Assembly: GCA_020637165.1 (NCBI GenBank)
Contig: JACJWN010000008.1
Span: 1 to 64,000 of the forward strand
Reading direction: 5' to 3'
Origin: Mycolicibacterium sp.
Lineage (GTDB): Bacteria > Actinomycetota > Actinomycetes > Mycobacteriales > Mycobacteriaceae
DNA length: 64,000 nt
Part shown: positions 44,991 to 56,624 of the stretch, piece by piece
Layout of the letters: each line of letters opens with the position of its first letter
How positions within the stretch are numbered: the stretch's first letter is position 1
Notes under the pieces: generated by a model
What the model was told of the DNA's origin: nothing
The model's input: the letters and a program-made list of their open reading frames with translations, nothing else
Database searches by the model: none
Program-made: the position numbers and the translations under genes

Positions 44991-46487
44991 TCAGCGTTTG
45001 GACCGCTGCCGGATGCGGGTGGTGAGTTCCTTGACGTTGTCGAAGACTTCCCGCCGGGAGGCCATTTCGCTGCGGATCTTCTTCTGCGCGTACATCACGG
45101 TGGTGTGATCGCGCCCGAAGGCCTGGCCGATTTTGGGAAGCGATAGGTCGGTGAGCTCGCGGCACAGATACATCGCAATCTGACGAGACTGAGCCAGTGC
45201 CCGGGTCTTGCCGGGTCCGCGAAGTTCTTCGACGGTGGTGTCGAAATACTCCGCGGTAACGGCCATGATCGTGGCAGTGCTGATCTGCATGGTGCTGGCG
45301 TCTGCGATGAGATCCCGCAGCACGATTTCGGCGAGGGCCACATTGATCGGCGTCTTGTTCAGGGAAGCGAAGGCCGTCACACGAATGAGGGCGCCCTCGA
45401 GTTCCCTGATATTCCGCTCGATGCTGCTGGCGATCAGTTCGAGAACATCGTCGGGGACCGCGAGGCGCTCCATCTGCGCCTTCTTGCGGAGGATGGCGAT
45501 TCGGGTTTCCAATTCCGGAGGTTGAACGTCGGTGATCAGACCCCATTCGAATCGGGTCCGGAGGCGGTCTTCCAGAGTGGCGAGTTGTTTTGGAGGGCGG
45601 TCGGAGGAGATCACGATCTGCTTGTTGGCGTTGTGCAGTGTGTTGAAGGTGTGGAAGAACTCCTCCTGAATGCCTTCCTTGCCCTCGATGAATTGGATGT
45701 CGTCGACCAGCAGGACGTCGATGTCGCGGTAACTGCGTTTGAAGGCGACCTTGCGGTCATCGCGCAAAGAGTTGATGAAGTCGTTGGTGAATTCCTCGGT
45801 GGAGACGTACTTGACCCGCATACCGGGAAACAGGCGCTGGGCATAGTTACCGGCGGCGTGCAGGAGGTGAGTTTTTCCCAAACCCGACTCGCCCCAGATG
45901 AACAGCGGGTTGTAGGCCCGGGCGGGTGCCTCGGCGATCGCCAGGGCGGCGGCGTGGGCGAAGCGATTGGAGGAGCCGATGATGAACGTGTCGAAGGTAT
46001 AGCGCCGATTGAGGCTGTTGCCGGCCGGTTCGGCGGAGCTGGTGGGACGTTGCCGCTCGGTGAAATAGCTGGGCCAATTTTCGGATGCCTCAGCGGGAGT
46101 CGCGTCGGTGTTTTCGATGTCGTCGGGATCGTGATCAGTGAACGGGACATCGTGATCGGCGGATTGCTCATGGTGATCGTTAACCGGTTCGATACGCACG
46201 CCGAGTTCCACTCGCTGACCGAGACGCCGACTTAGAGCGTCGACGATCGGGATGCGGAGGTGGCGCTCGATCTCGTTTTGCACGAACGGACTGGGAACAG
46301 AGAGCAGCGCGAAACCTTCGGCAAAGGTCAGCGGGTGGACGAGTTTGAGCCAGGCACGTTGTTGCGGTGTCAGCGGCGGGTCGAGTGGCGCGCCGTGATA
46401 GTCGCCGGAGGAATCCGGGGAGCCGTTGAGTTCGGCGACGACCGAACTCCACACGGCGGCGAAGTCGGAACCGGGAACATCGGTCAA
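44991..46487 (-). CDS. dnaA: Chromosomal replication initiator DnaA
   Basis: 498 residues, TTG start at 46487 ([20 protein letters not shown]). Domain I (~1-90), disordered linker (~90-160), AAA+ domain with Walker [16 protein letters not shown] and Walker [16 protein letters not shown], and the C-terminal DNA-binding domain with signature [18 protein letters not shown]. It opens oriC as DnaA-ATP. Boxes lie on both sides of the gene, allowing autoregulation. Confidence 0.96.
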   Translation of the reverse strand: MTDVPGSDFAAVWSSVVAELNGSPDSSGDYHGAPLDPPLTPQQRAWLKLVHPLTFAEGFALLSVPSPFVQNEIERHLRIPIVDALSRRLGQRVELGVRIEPVNDHHEQSADHDVPFTDHDPDDIENTDATPAEASENWPSYFTERQRPTSSAEPAGNSLNRRYTFDTFIIGSSNRFAHAAALAIAEAPARAYNPLFIWGESGLGKTHLLHAAGNYAQRLFPGMRVKYVSTEEFTNDFINSLRDDRKVAFKRSYRDIDVLLVDDIQFIEGKEGIQEEFFHTFNTLHNANKQIVISSDRPPKQLATLEDRLRTRFEWGLITDVQPPELETRIAILRKKAQMERLAVPDDVLELIASSIERNIRELEGALIRVTAFASLNKTPINVALAEIVLRDLIADASTMQISTATIMAVTAEYFDTTVEELRGPGKTRALAQSRQIAMYLCRELTDLSLPKIGQAFGRDHTTVMYAQKKIRSEMASRREVFDNVKELTTRIRQRSKR

Positions 46488-46541
46488 CGACTGTTTCCCC
46501 CTGGTTCACTTTCAGGCTACGGGCGTTCGAGTCGTCCATAA

Positions 46542-46562
46542 CTGTCCACATGGTTATCCACA
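46542..46562. promoter_or_regulatory. DnaA boxes upstream of dnaA
   Basis: CTGTCCACA (46542-46550, one mismatch to TTGTCCACA) and TTATCCACA (46554-46562, perfect), in direct orientation 12 bp apart and 55-75 bp before the dnaA start. Suited to autoregulation of dnaA. Confidence 0.75.
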
Positions 46563-46596
46563 AATGTGTACAGAGTTTGGCGGTCTCTCGGTGCGC

Positions 46597-46626
46597 AGCG
46601 TATGGGCGTTAACGATCTAATAACAA
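46597..46626 (-). promoter_or_regulatory. Candidate dnaA promoter
   Basis: On the minus strand TTGTTA (46626-46621) and TACGCT (46602-46597) are 18 bp apart, a possible -35/-10 pair about 110 bp before the dnaA start, with the two DnaA boxes between it and the gene. Weak -35 match. Confidence 0.35.
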
Positions 46627-46748
46627 CGAAACCGGCTAACAGTCTGTCGGAGTCTCTGCTGAGCCAGAAGCTAACAGGTTTTACCCAGTGTGCCAACAGG
46701 GGGTGGGGTCTGGGATTGTCGTGAAAATTGTGAACAAAAGGACGTGGT

Positions 46749-46777
46749 TTGACCTGCCTGGGCGTGGTCAGTACCCT
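46749..46777 (+). promoter_or_regulatory. Candidate rpmH promoter (SigA-like)
   Basis: TTGACC (46749-46754), a 17-bp spacer and TACCCT (46772-46777), followed by a leader of ~147 bp to the rpmH start. Fits mycobacterial housekeeping promoters (TTGACw / TAnnnT). The rest of the 46488-46930 gap shows no gene. Confidence 0.6.
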
Positions 46778-46930
46778 CGAACAGTCGCCCGAACGCTGGC
46801 GACACGGCTGCGACCGGTGTTCCGGGACCGCGCCGGTTCGAGCGGAGCTTAGCAACGGCAGTCGCGGTATCCGGGGACTTGATGATTGTCCGCCGGCCGA
46901 GTCTGCCTGACGTGACAGGAGAGTGGAGCC

Positions 46931-47074
46931 GTGGCCAAGGGCAAGCGGACCTTCCAGCCGAATAACCGACGCCGTGCCCGGGTGCATGGCTTCCGCTTGC
47001 GGATGCGCACCCGTGCCGGGCGCGCCATCGTGTCGGGCCGTCGGCGCAAGGGCCGTCGTTCATTGACTGCCTGA
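46931..47074 (+). CDS. rpmH: 50S ribosomal protein L34
   Basis: 47 residues from GTG 46931: begins [20 protein letters not shown] and ends in the basic [12 protein letters not shown], the diagnostic L34 pattern and the Mtb length. The tail binds 23S rRNA. First gene of the rpmH-rnpA-yidD-yidC-khpB-rsmG-parAB run, opposite to dnaA. Confidence 0.96.
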   Translation: MAKGKRTFQPNNRRRARVHGFRLRMRTRAGRAIVSGRRRKGRRSLTA

Positions 47075-47091
47075 CCCACGGGTCGAGCGGA

Positions 47092-47451
47092 GTGCTCCCA
47101 GCCGGGAACCGGATGACGCGGTCTGCGGAGTTCAGCTACGCCGTCAAGCACGGTGTGCGGGCCTCCCAGCCGGACTTGGTGGTGCACGCCTGTCGCGATG
47201 CCGATGGGTCTGCTGCTGCTCCTCGGATCGGTTTTATCGTTTCGAAGTCCGTGGGTAACGCTGTCGACCGCCATCGGGTGGCGCGGCGGTTGCGGCACGC
47301 GGTCCGGGCAGTGATCACGGAGTTGGATCCCGGGGATCGTGTCGTGGTGCGAGCGCTGCCGGGTAGCCGGACTGCGATTTCGGCTCGCCTGCGAGAGGAA
47401 CTTCGAGTAGGGCTGCGCCGCGCGCATGATCTTCTGGAGAGGCGCCGGTGA
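47092..47451 (+). CDS. rnpA: Ribonuclease P protein component
   Basis: 119 residues from GTG 47092. The RNR motif region reads [20 protein letters not shown], and [15 protein letters not shown] is the conserved N-terminal strand. It assists RNase P RNA in maturing tRNA 5' ends. Its stop overlaps the yidD start (GTGA at 47448). Confidence 0.93.
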   Translation: MLPAGNRMTRSAEFSYAVKHGVRASQPDLVVHACRDADGSAAAPRIGFIVSKSVGNAVDRHRVARRLRHAVRAVITELDPGDRVVVRALPGSRTAISARLREELRVGLRRAHDLLERRR

Positions 47452-47741
47452 CGACAACGCGGAATGCAGGACGGTCGGCCGGGGTGCTGATCGCAGTGGT
47501 TCAGTGGTACCGGCATATGATTTCCCCGCTGCGGCCTCCGTCTTGTCGGTTTGTGCCCACCTGCAGTCAGTATGCCGTCGATGCCCTTACCGAGTACGGG
47601 CTGATCCGGGGTTCTTGGCTGAGCCTGGTTCGCCTGGCCAAGTGCGGTCCGTGGCACAGCGGCGGATGGGATCCGATACCCCCACGGTGTGCGCACACCG
47701 GCAACGGTCCACAACCGGAGGTCAACAGCGCAGATGTTTAA
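47448..47741 (+). CDS. yidD: Membrane protein insertion efficiency factor YidD
   Basis: 97 residues. The family core is [19 protein letters not shown] then [15 protein letters not shown] and [14 protein letters not shown], with three conserved cysteines. An amphipathic peripheral membrane protein acting with YidC. Overlaps rnpA by 4 bp and yidC by 8 bp. Confidence 0.92.
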   Translation: MTTTRNAGRSAGVLIAVVQWYRHMISPLRPPSCRFVPTCSQYAVDALTEYGLIRGSWLSLVRLAKCGPWHSGGWDPIPPRCAHTGNGPQPEVNSADV

Positions 47742-48831
47742 TTGGTTCAGCCTCGACTTCATCTACTACCCGGTGTCGGGGATCATGTGGCTTTGGTACA
47801 AGCTGTTCGCCTTGTTCCTAGGGCCGAGCAACTTCTTCGCATGGGCCCTGACGGTCATGTTCCTGGTGTTCACGCTGAGAGCCCTGCTCTACAAGCCGTT
47901 CGTCCGGCAGATCCGGACCACACGCCAGATGCAGGAGCTACAGCCGCAGATCAAGGCGCTGCAGAAGAAATACGGCAAGGACCGCCAGCGTATGGCGATG
48001 GAGATGCAGAAGCTGCAGCGAGAGCACGGGTTCAACCCCGTCCTGGGCTGTCTGCCAATGCTGGCGCAGATCCCGGTGTTCCTGGGCCTCTACCACGTAC
48101 TGATGTCGTTCAACCGGACTCAGACGGGCATCGGCCGGCTGGGGTTGTCGGTGGAGGAGAACCGATCGCTGGGGAATTACTTCTTCAGCGCCACCGACGT
48201 GGGCCATTTCCTGGACGCGAACTTGTTCGGGGCGCCCATTGGCGCCGCAATCACCCAGCAGCACGGTTTGGCCGCTTACACCGAATTCAGCCGAACGGCG
48301 GTGGCCGGTGTCTCGATCCCGTTGATGATCGCGGCGGGTATCGCTACGTATTTCAACAGCCGTGCTTCGATCGCCCGGCAGAGCCCGGAAGCTGCTGCTA
48401 ATCCTCAAACCGCGCTGATGAACAAGTTGGCGCTATACGTCTTCCCGCTGGGGGTCGTCGTGGGCGGTCCCTTCCTGCCGATCGCGATCATCATCTACTG
48501 GGTGTCGAACAACATTTGGACCTTCGGTCAGCAGCACATTGTTTTCGGCAAGATCGCGAAGGAAGAAGAGGCCAAGAAAGAGGAGGCGTTGGCACGACGT
48601 TCGGCCAATGCCCCGGCACCGGGAGCCAAGCCCCAGAAGAGTCGGAAGGCGGGGCAATCCGGTGAGACACCGGGTGAAGTCACTGGAGAGCCGTCCGACG
48701 AGGTGACCGATGCCAGCACGGCGGGCGAGCAGCAGAAGCCTCCGGCGCCGGCGGGGCCCGCCAAGTCCAAACCGACCACGTCGAGCCGCACACCGCGGCC
48801 GGGTGCGCGGCCGAAGAAACGCAAACGCTGA
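47734..48831 (+). CDS. yidC: Membrane insertase YidC
   Basis: 365 residues from ATG 47734. Five membrane segments: [20 protein letters not shown] first, then [15 protein letters not shown] with the conserved groove Arg; the segment [20 protein letters not shown] is the family hallmark. The tail (~95 residues) is charged and Pro/Lys-rich, ending RPKKRKR, and probably binds ribosomes. Inserts membrane proteins with or without SecYEG. Confidence 0.93.
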   Translation: MFNWFSLDFIYYPVSGIMWLWYKLFALFLGPSNFFAWALTVMFLVFTLRALLYKPFVRQIRTTRQMQELQPQIKALQKKYGKDRQRMAMEMQKLQREHGFNPVLGCLPMLAQIPVFLGLYHVLMSFNRTQTGIGRLGLSVEENRSLGNYFFSATDVGHFLDANLFGAPIGAAITQQHGLAAYTEFSRTAVAGVSIPLMIAAGIATYFNSRASIARQSPEAAANPQTALMNKLALYVFPLGVVVGGPFLPIAIIIYWVSNNIWTFGQQHIVFGKIAKEEEAKKEEALARRSANAPAPGAKPQKSRKAGQSGETPGEVTGEPSDEVTDASTAGEQQKPPAPAGPAKSKPTTSSRTPRPGARPKKRKR

Positions 48832-48854
48832 TCCATCGGTGAAGAGGAGAGACG

Positions 48855-49382
48855 ATGACTGAAACTGAGGCACAGGAGGCCATGCCGGCCGAGGTTCGCC
48901 GTGGGAAATCCGAGGACCTCGAGGAGAGGTTGGTTGCTGAGGGTGAGATCGCCGGCGACTATCTGGAAGAGCTCCTGGACCTTTTGGATTTCGATGGCGA
49001 CATCGATCTGGACGTCGAAGGTGACCGCGCGATTGTGAGCATCGACGGGGGCGACGACCTTTCCAAACTCGTCGGTCGGCGCGGCGAGGTGCTCGACGCG
49101 CTCCAGGAGTTGACTCGGCTGGCTGTACACCAGAAGACCGGCGAACGGAGCCGGTTGATGCTGGACATCGCCAGTTGGCGGCGCCGGCGCCGCGATGAAC
49201 TGTCGTCGCTGGGGGACAAGGTGGCCCGGCGGGTGCGTGAGAGCGGCGAGCGTGAGGAGCTTGCCCCGATGACACCGTTTGAACGAAAAATCGTCCACGA
49301 TGCGGTCGCAGCGATAGATGGTGTGCACAGTGAGAGCGAGGGCGTTGAGCCGTCTCGTCGTGTGGTTGTTCTGAAGGACTGA
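48855..49382 (+). CDS. khpB: KH/R3H RNA-binding protein KhpB (Jag)
   Basis: 175 residues; GAGGAGAG precedes ATG 48855. A KH-II-like domain contains VSIDGGDDLSKLVGRRGEVL and the C-terminal R3H domain has TPFERKIVHDAVAAIDGVHS with the usual REPxRRVVV-like ending EPSRRVVVLKD. Jag proteins bind RNA and are tied to cell elongation and to Ser/Thr kinase signalling in Gram-positives. Mtb Rv3920c. Confidence 0.9.
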   Translation: MTETEAQEAMPAEVRRGKSEDLEERLVAEGEIAGDYLEELLDLLDFDGDIDLDVEGDRAIVSIDGGDDLSKLVGRRGEVLDALQELTRLAVHQKTGERSRLMLDIASWRRRRRDELSSLGDKVARRVRESGEREELAPMTPFERKIVHDAVAAIDGVHSESEGVEPSRRVVVLKD

Positions 49383-49398
49383 AGTTACACCGCTGTAG

Positions 49399-51050
<1,652 letters not shown>

Positions 51051-51067
51051 GGGGAGAGCAGGGGTTG

Positions 51068-52027
51068 ATGTCGCAGTCATCACGCCGCAAAGGTGGACTC
51101 GGCCGTGGGTTGGCATCGCTGATACCCACCGGACCGGCCGACGGGGGACCGCGGCTGGGTGACGCTGCCGCGGACGTCGTGATCGGTGGCCCCGTCGCTG
51201 CCGCGGCGGAGGTTGGTGCTGTCTACCGAGAGATCAAGCCTTCGGACATCGAACCAAACCCTCGTCAGCCGAGGCAGGTGTTCGACGAGGAGGCGTTGTC
51301 TGAGCTGGTTCACTCCATTCGTGAACTGGGCGTCATGCAGCCGATCGTTGTCCGGGAAACCCCGAACGGAGACCGCCCGTACCAATTGGTGATGGGGGAG
51401 CGGCGCTGGCGGGCGGCGCAGCAGGCCGACCTCGCTGCGATCCCCTCGATCGTCCGGCAGACCGCCGACGAGAACCTGCTTCGGGAAGCGCTGCTGGAGA
51501 ACATTCACCGGGCGCAGTTGAACCCTTTGGAAGAGGCCGCGGCCTATCAGCAGTTGCTCGACGAGTTCGCGGTTACCCATGAAGAACTTGCCGACCGCAT
51601 CGGTCGTTCGCGTCCGGTGATCACCAACATGATTCGTCTGTTGCGGTTGCCGGTCCCCGTACAGCGCAGGGTCGCGGCGGGTGTCTTGTCAGCCGGCCAC
51701 GCTCGGGCACTGCTGGCTCTGGACGCCGGTGCGGAAGCGCAAGAGGAGCTTGCCGCACGGATCGTGGCAGAGGGCTTGTCGGTTCGGGCAACCGAAGAGG
51801 CTGTCACGCTGGCTAACCGGGGAGGTTCCCGGCCAACGGGTCCGCAGCGGCGTAAGCCGATACAGATGCCTGGGCTTCAAGATGTTGCTGAGAGGCTATC
51901 GGGTACCTATGACACCCGTGTGACAGTGAGCTTGGGTAAGCGCAAGGGGAAGATCGTCGTGGAGTTCGGATCGGTGGACGATTTGCAGCGGATTGTCGGT
52001 CTTATGGATCCTGCGGCCGCCAAATAG
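51068..52027 (+). CDS. parB: Chromosome partitioning protein ParB
   Basis: 319 residues from ATG 51068. It starts [15 protein letters not shown], which contacts ParA; the CTPase/ParB box is [20 protein letters not shown] and GERRWRAAQ; the HTH is [20 protein letters not shown]. It loads on parS and slides as a CTP clamp. 17 bp after parA, both upstream parS sites near at hand. Confidence 0.95.
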   Translation: MSQSSRRKGGLGRGLASLIPTGPADGGPRLGDAAADVVIGGPVAAAAEVGAVYREIKPSDIEPNPRQPRQVFDEEALSELVHSIRELGVMQPIVVRETPNGDRPYQLVMGERRWRAAQQADLAAIPSIVRQTADENLLREALLENIHRAQLNPLEEAAAYQQLLDEFAVTHEELADRIGRSRPVITNMIRLLRLPVPVQRRVAAGVLSAGHARALLALDAGAEAQEELAARIVAEGLSVRATEEAVTLANRGGSRPTGPQRRKPIQMPGLQDVAERLSGTYDTRVTVSLGKRKGKIVVEFGSVDDLQRIVGLMDPAAAK

Positions 52028-52053
52028 CGACGACCTATCACACCGGGGCGTTA

Positions 52054-52066
52054 CGTCACAGTGACG
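52054..52066. repeat. 13-bp palindrome after parB
   Basis: CGTCAC-A-GTGACG, two perfect 6-bp arms, 27 bp after the parB stop and ~190 bp before the next gene. No T-tract. Possible operator or weak hairpin. Confidence 0.4.
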
Positions 52067-52247
52067 GATCTGCGATCTGGACCGGTCGGTTGTGGCAGAC
52101 TGCGATGAATCCCGTTCAGCAACAAGCCATTTCGCCTCTAGCGCTGGCGCGGTGTTTCGCCCAGCCGGATTCGGACCGCGGACGGTCCGGCTCTCCTATT
52201 CTGGGAGTGCTGTGCGTCTCCGCACCGCCGGACAACCGGGGGACTTA

Positions 52248-52952
52248 GTGTCGGTTCACATCGGGCCGCTTCGGCTCGAGGCATTCGAGCAGTTGCCAAA
52301 GCATGCGCGGCGGTGTGTGTTCTGGGAGGTCGACCCTCCGACCCTGGGTGGCGACATCCTTCCAGACCCGGAGTTTGAGAAAGAGGCGTGGCTGTCGATG
52401 GTCATGCTGGAGTGGGGATCCTGCGGGCAGGTGGCCATCGGTCCGTCGGCTTCGGCATCACTCGGAGACGAGGAGTCGTGTTTGGGTTACGCCCTCTACG
52501 CGCCACCGCGCGCGGTCCCGCGAGCGCAGCGATTTCCCACCGGGCCGGTCAGTGCCGACGCGGTGCTACTGACCTCGATGGGCGTCGAACCCGGCAGCGA
52601 CGAGGGCCTTCCGGAGCTGTTGCTCAGTCATGTTGTCAACGAATTGGTGCGTCGCGGGGTGCGGGCGCTGGAGGCGTTCGGTCGCACGACCCAGGCCACG
52701 GAATTGCTCGGCCCCGTGCCGGTCGGCCCGGAGTTGCAGCCAGCGATCGACGCATTGGCGGAGTGCTCCATCGAGTCATGCATGATCGACGCCGACTTTC
52801 TCATCGACGTCGGGTTCACCGTCGTCGCACCGCACCGCTACTTTCCGCGGTTGCGGCTCGAACTCGACAAAGGACTTGGCTGGAAGGCCGAAGTGGAGGC
52901 GGCGCTGGAGCGTCTGCTGGAGAGCGTTGAGGTACAACCGGTCGGCAACTGA
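52248..52952 (+). CDS. GNAT-like protein (Rv3916c-like), function unknown
   Basis: 234 residues from GTG 52248, with GGGGGA 5 nt upstream; the frame is open further back, but the codons are unlike a gene and the Rv3916c-type start VSVHIGPLRLEAFEQLPKH fits here. Possible acetyl-CoA fold around VSADAVLLTSMGVEP and GLPELLLSHVVNELVRRGVR. The C-terminus repeats FLIDVGFTVVAPHRYFPRLR, a typical GNAT ending. Next to the par genes in all mycobacteria as far as I recall. Confidence 0.8.
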   Translation: MSVHIGPLRLEAFEQLPKHARRCVFWEVDPPTLGGDILPDPEFEKEAWLSMVMLEWGSCGQVAIGPSASASLGDEESCLGYALYAPPRAVPRAQRFPTGPVSADAVLLTSMGVEPGSDEGLPELLLSHVVNELVRRGVRALEAFGRTTQATELLGPVPVGPELQPAIDALAECSIESCMIDADFLIDVGFTVVAPHRYFPRLRLELDKGLGWKAEVEAALERLLESVEVQPVGN

Positions 52953-52966
52953 GTCCGAACCGAGCG

Positions 52967-54214
52967 TCAGACCGCCGAGCGGCCCTGATCGACGGACTGC
53001 TCATGGGCGAGCAGTTCGGCGAAGGTGAAGGTCCCGGTGGGACGGTCATTCTTGCCGAGAAGGTAGAGGCGTTTCACCGCGGCCAGAATGCCTTCGGCGA
53101 TCGCGTCCCGGCCCTCCCTGGTCACGACCATCGCTTGGTCGTGCGGGTTGGTGATGTAGCCGACGTCGACCTGGACCGTCGGCATGCGGGTCAGTCGTAG
53201 CAGATCCCAGGTCCGTCCGTGAGTACGGCAGTCGGGTAAACCACTGCGCGCCACCACTTCTCGTTGGATGAAGTCGGCGAGATTGCGGCCGATGGTGGAA
53301 ACCGAACCGTGCGCACTGCCGAAGTAGAACGAGGCGACACCGCCGGCCGCTGGACTGCTCTGTCGGTCAAAACGCAGACTGATCATCAGATCGGCGCCGA
53401 CGGTGTTCGCCGTGGCGGCGCGTTCGGCGTCCGAGGGGCTGTGATTGAACGGACGGGACAGGAAGGTTTCCATGCCGATGGCGGCCATCCGTCCCTCGAG
53501 GCGACTGGCGAGATCCCAAAGGATGTCGGCCTCGCTCATCGGGCCCTGTCGGCCGTTGACGATCAATCCTCGGTCACCACCGCCTCGGCCTGGGTCGATA
53601 ATGATCCGCTTGCCGGTCAACCGTGGTCCGGAGCGGCGGACGTGCTCCTCTTCACGGATGGCGTGCAGCGATCCACCGGTAACCCGGGAGCCCAGGAAAT
53701 ACAGGGACCGCAAAGTCTCCGGACCGCAGATGCCATCCGGTGCCAGCCCGTACTCGCGTTGGTAGGACATCAGACCGTTGTGGGTTTGCAACCCGAAATA
53801 CCCATCGACCAATGCGGTGTAAAAACCCAGATCCTGCAGGCGTGCTTGCAGTGTTGCGACATCGTCGCCGTACATCGGAGCACCGAATTGGTGGGCCAGC
53901 GTTCGCGCCCCGAGCCGGTAGGAGGCTTCCTTCAAAGCACGGTAGGTCGCTCCGCCGACGATACCGTCCACCAGCAGTCCGCGGCGTTGCTGGAAGGCCC
54001 GAACGGCATGGTCAAGTTCATCGTCGAACAAGTCCATCGCCACGTGCTTGCCGGTGGTGAGGTCCTCGTCGGGGTTTTCCAGGAATCCGAGCGCGGTCAA
54101 TCCGGCGCGGATTTCCAACACTGCACTGCCACGGTCGCCGCGGCGCAGAACGTCCCCGGGCGCGCCGGCATTGTTGCCGGCAGCGTCGTCGTGGCCGTGG
54201 CCGGGACTCGACAT
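52967..54214 (-). CDS. cwlM: CwlM, catalytically dead amidase homologue
   Basis: 415 residues from ATG 54214 (an in-frame ATG at 54223 would add three). Two PG-binding repeats (DHAVRAFQQRRGLLVDGIVG and DDVATLQARLQDLGFYTALV) precede an amidase_3 domain. The first metal-ligand His of amidases is Arg (IIIDPGRGGGDRG for IDPGHGG), and no signal peptide exists, in keeping with Mtb CwlM as a cytoplasmic regulator of MurA rather than an enzyme. PknB phosphorylates it and FhaA binds it. Confidence 0.92.
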   Translation of the reverse strand: MSSPGHGHDDAAGNNAGAPGDVLRRGDRGSAVLEIRAGLTALGFLENPDEDLTTGKHVAMDLFDDELDHAVRAFQQRRGLLVDGIVGGATYRALKEASYRLGARTLAHQFGAPMYGDDVATLQARLQDLGFYTALVDGYFGLQTHNGLMSYQREYGLAPDGICGPETLRSLYFLGSRVTGGSLHAIREEEHVRRSGPRLTGKRIIIDPGRGGGDRGLIVNGRQGPMSEADILWDLASRLEGRMAAIGMETFLSRPFNHSPSDAERAATANTVGADLMISLRFDRQSSPAAGGVASFYFGSAHGSVSTIGRNLADFIQREVVARSGLPDCRTHGRTWDLLRLTRMPTVQVDVGYITNPHDQAMVVTREGRDAIAEGILAAVKRLYLLGKNDRPTGTFTFAELLAHEQSVDQGRSAV

Positions 54215-54322
54215 GACAAGCATTGTCGCAGAAGATGGCCGGTTTCAGGAAACGGATCGGTCCGAGCCGCCGATAACGAATCCGTCGCCGTCGCGGGACC
54301 GTGCGGCTACGGCAATGGGTTG

Positions 54323-54655
54323 CTAGAGGGCGTCGGCAAGCTCTCGCAGCAACGCGGGTTTGCTCTTCGCCCCGACGATGCGCTTCACCGGCTGACCGTC
54401 TTTGAACAGGATCAGGGTCGGGATCGACACCACCTGGAAATCACGTGCGGTGCCGGGATTAGCGTCTACGTCGATCTTGGCCACCGTCAGGGTACCGGCC
54501 TTCTCCTTGGCGATCTCCTCCAGGACGGGGGCCACCATCCGGCACGGACCGCACCAGCTGGCCCAGAAGTCCACCAGCACGGGAAGCGGGCTCATCAGCA
54601 CCGCATCGGCGAAAGTTCCGTCCGAAACGTCGACTGTGCTCGCCTTGTCGTTCAT
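54323..54655 (-). CDS. trxA: Thioredoxin
   Basis: 110 residues, active site WCGPC in [14 protein letters not shown], cis-Pro loop [12 protein letters not shown] small cytosolic dithiol reductant regenerated by the reductase encoded directly upstream; ATG 54655 overlaps that stop by 4 bp. Mtb TrxC (Rv3914) position. Confidence 0.95.
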   Translation of the reverse strand: MNDKASTVDVSDGTFADAVLMSPLPVLVDFWASWCGPCRMVAPVLEEIAKEKAGTLTVAKIDVDANPGTARDFQVVSIPTLILFKDGQPVKRIVGAKSKPALLRELADAL

Positions 54656-55626
54656 TGTGCCCCGATCATCTCTGTGGCGGTCTCGCTGGCATGCGGATGG
54701 GCCAGCCAGCGTTCGGCGTCGATGGCGGCGGCGCAGCCGCTTCCGGCGGCGGTGATGGCCTGCCGGTAGGTCCGGTCCACCAGGTCGCCGGCGGCAAAGA
54801 CGCCGGGCAACGAGGTGGCGGTGGTGCGGTCGCGAACCAGAACGTAGCCGTCGGCATCGACCTCGACGGACTCCCGGACGAGTTCGGAACGTGGATCGTG
54901 GCCGATGGCCACGAAAACTCCCGTGACGGGCAGGGTGGACTCCTCGCCGGTGAGGACATTGCGGACTTTCAGCCCCGTCACGGTGGTGGCACCCTCGACC
55001 GCCACCACGGTGGTGTTGGTCAAAAAGGTGATTTTCTCGTCGTTACGAGCTCTTTCCAGCATGATCTTGGATGCGCGGAACTCGTCGCGGCGGTGGACCA
55101 GGGTGACGCTGCGCGCGAACCGGGTCAGGAAGGTGGCCTCCTCCATGGCCGAGTCACCGCCGCCGATCACGGCGATGTCCTGGTCCTTGAAGAAAAATCC
55201 GTCACAGGTGGCGCACGCACTGACCCCGCGGCCCAGCAGCTCCTGCTCTCCGGGCACGCCGAGGTAGCGGGCCGCGGCACCCATCGCCAGGATCACCGCA
55301 CGAGCGCGGTGTGTTTCACCGCCGGCAGTGACGACCTCCTTGATCGGCCCGTCCAGCGATACCGACTCGACGTCCTCCATCTGCAGGTCGGCGCCGAAGC
55401 GCAGGGCTTGCTCACGCATCTCGTCCATCAGTTCCGGGCCCATGATCCCGGAGCGGAAGCCTGGGTAGTTCTCCACCTCGGTGGTGGTCATCAGTGCGCC
55501 GCCGAAGGACGTTCCCTCGAATACCAGCGGCCGTAGTTCGGCACGCGCGGTGTAGATGGCGGCGGTATAACCGGCCGGGCCGGATCCGATGACGATGACG
55601 TCATGTGGGGGGGTTTGGTCGCTCAT
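54652..55626 (-). CDS. trxB: Thioredoxin reductase
   Basis: 324 residues. FAD site [20 protein letters not shown], redox Cys pair [14 protein letters not shown] site [11 protein letters not shown], and C-terminal FAD motif [16 protein letters not shown]. Homodimeric flavoprotein that reduces thioredoxin. Next to sigM, which controls it in related actinobacteria. Confidence 0.95.
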   Translation of the reverse strand: MSDQTPPHDVIVIGSGPAGYTAAIYTARAELRPLVFEGTSFGGALMTTTEVENYPGFRSGIMGPELMDEMREQALRFGADLQMEDVESVSLDGPIKEVVTAGGETHRARAVILAMGAAARYLGVPGEQELLGRGVSACATCDGFFFKDQDIAVIGGGDSAMEEATFLTRFARSVTLVHRRDEFRASKIMLERARNDEKITFLTNTTVVAVEGATTVTGLKVRNVLTGEESTLPVTGVFVAIGHDPRSELVRESVEVDADGYVLVRDRTTATSLPGVFAAGDLVDRTYRQAITAAGSGCAAAIDAERWLAHPHASETATEMIGAQ

Positions 55627-55745
55627 GCCAGCCTTTCTGCGCCACTAACGCTCGACCTCGCCGAAGCGGAGGACGATACGCCTTAAGAACAACAGGGTAG
55701 GCGCGGGTGTTCCCGGCCGCCCACCAAGGGCCGGGGACGCGCCCA

Positions 55746-56030
55746 CTAGGGACCCTGGAGAGGGGTGTGCGCGCCGCTGAGTGTCGCGGGTGCCACCGTG
55801 ATGGACCGGGCGCTGGTGGGGGTGCTGGTGAACGGCCCGAGTCGGTTCAGGCATGACGCGGCCCCCACTCCGACAGCGGCCAGTAGCGCGCAGGCCGCGG
55901 CAACCGCGCCGATCAACCGAGCAGTCCGAACCGTTGGCCGGGCGGCGTGGGTGGCCGGACCGACCCTGGGCGGTCCGGTGACGCGGTGCATCGGGGAATG
56001 GGGCTGCACCCGACCAGTGTGCCCGCTCAT
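55746..56030 (-). CDS. Shortened anti-sigma-M factor (RsmA remnant)
   Basis: 94 residues from ATG 56030 (ATGA overlap with sigM). It matches only the middle of Mtb Rv3912 (254 residues as I recall): ATHAARPTVRTARLIG, one membrane helix (LIGAVAAACALLAAVGVGAA) and SARSITVAPA. The N-terminal anti-sigma domain and the C-terminal extracytoplasmic domain are absent, and only ~100 bp remain before trxB, so this is not a frameshift easily repaired. Still possibly expressed, but unlikely to hold SigM by the usual contacts. Confidence 0.6.
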   Translation of the reverse strand: MSGHTGRVQPHSPMHRVTGPPRVGPATHAARPTVRTARLIGAVAAACALLAAVGVGAASCLNRLGPFTSTPTSARSITVAPATLSGAHTPLQGP

Positions 56031-56608
56031 CGGGGTGAGCTGCCCAGCAGCGCGGTGAGCCGGGCGCGGGCGCGGGAGCAGCGGCTCTTGACGGTGCCCT
56101 CGGCAACCTCGAGCAGTCTGGCCGCCTCGGCGACCGAGTAGCCGTGCATGTCGACGGCGACCACCGCCGCGCGCTGTGCCGCCGGGAGCTGCATCAGCGC
56201 GCCGCGAACCACGACCGCCGTTTCCACTCGCCCGGCGTGATCGGGCACCGTAGCGCAGTCATCGTCGTCGAGTACCACGGTCGGTCGGATCACGTTGTGG
56301 CGCAGACGATCCCGGCAGGCGTTGACGACGATCCGGTGCAGCCAACTCTGTACGGCGGAATCGTGGCGGAAGGATCCAGCGCCGCGGTGCGCCGAAAGCA
56401 TTGCCTCCTGCACCGCGTCATCGGCGTCCTCCGCCGTCTGGCTGCGGCCGCGGGCCAGGTGGTAGAGCTGGGCGCGGTGGCGGCGGAATAGTTCGTCGAA
56501 GGCGTGACGGTCCCCGGCTACATGGGCGAAGAGGAGCTCGGAGTCGGTGCGGTCGGTGGCGAAACTGGGCACGACGCGGACAGTAGAGAGCCGATCGCCC
56601 TTCGGCAC
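56027..56608 (-). CDS. sigM: ECF sigma factor SigM
   Basis: 193 residues from GTG 56608. Region 2 reads DAFDELFRRHRAQLYHLARG and DADDAVQEAMLSAHRGAGSF; region 4 reads LPAAQRAAVVAVDMHGYSVA and EVAEGTVKSRCSRARARLTA. SigM controls ESX-family and envelope genes in mycobacteria. Downstream are its anti-sigma relic and trxB, and upstream murJ. Confidence 0.93.
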   Translation of the reverse strand: MPKGDRLSTVRVVPSFATDRTDSELLFAHVAGDRHAFDELFRRHRAQLYHLARGRSQTAEDADDAVQEAMLSAHRGAGSFRHDSAVQSWLHRIVVNACRDRLRHNVIRPTVVLDDDDCATVPDHAGRVETAVVVRGALMQLPAAQRAAVVAVDMHGYSVAEAARLLEVAEGTVKSRCSRARARLTALLGSSPR

Positions 56609-56624
56609 TTCACCCCGAGGCTGG

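Noticed and set aside
44707-45546. 279-codon frame across oriC into dnaA
   Set aside because: It overlaps dnaA in the same direction in another frame, and its protein is Arg/His/Pro-rich without motifs.
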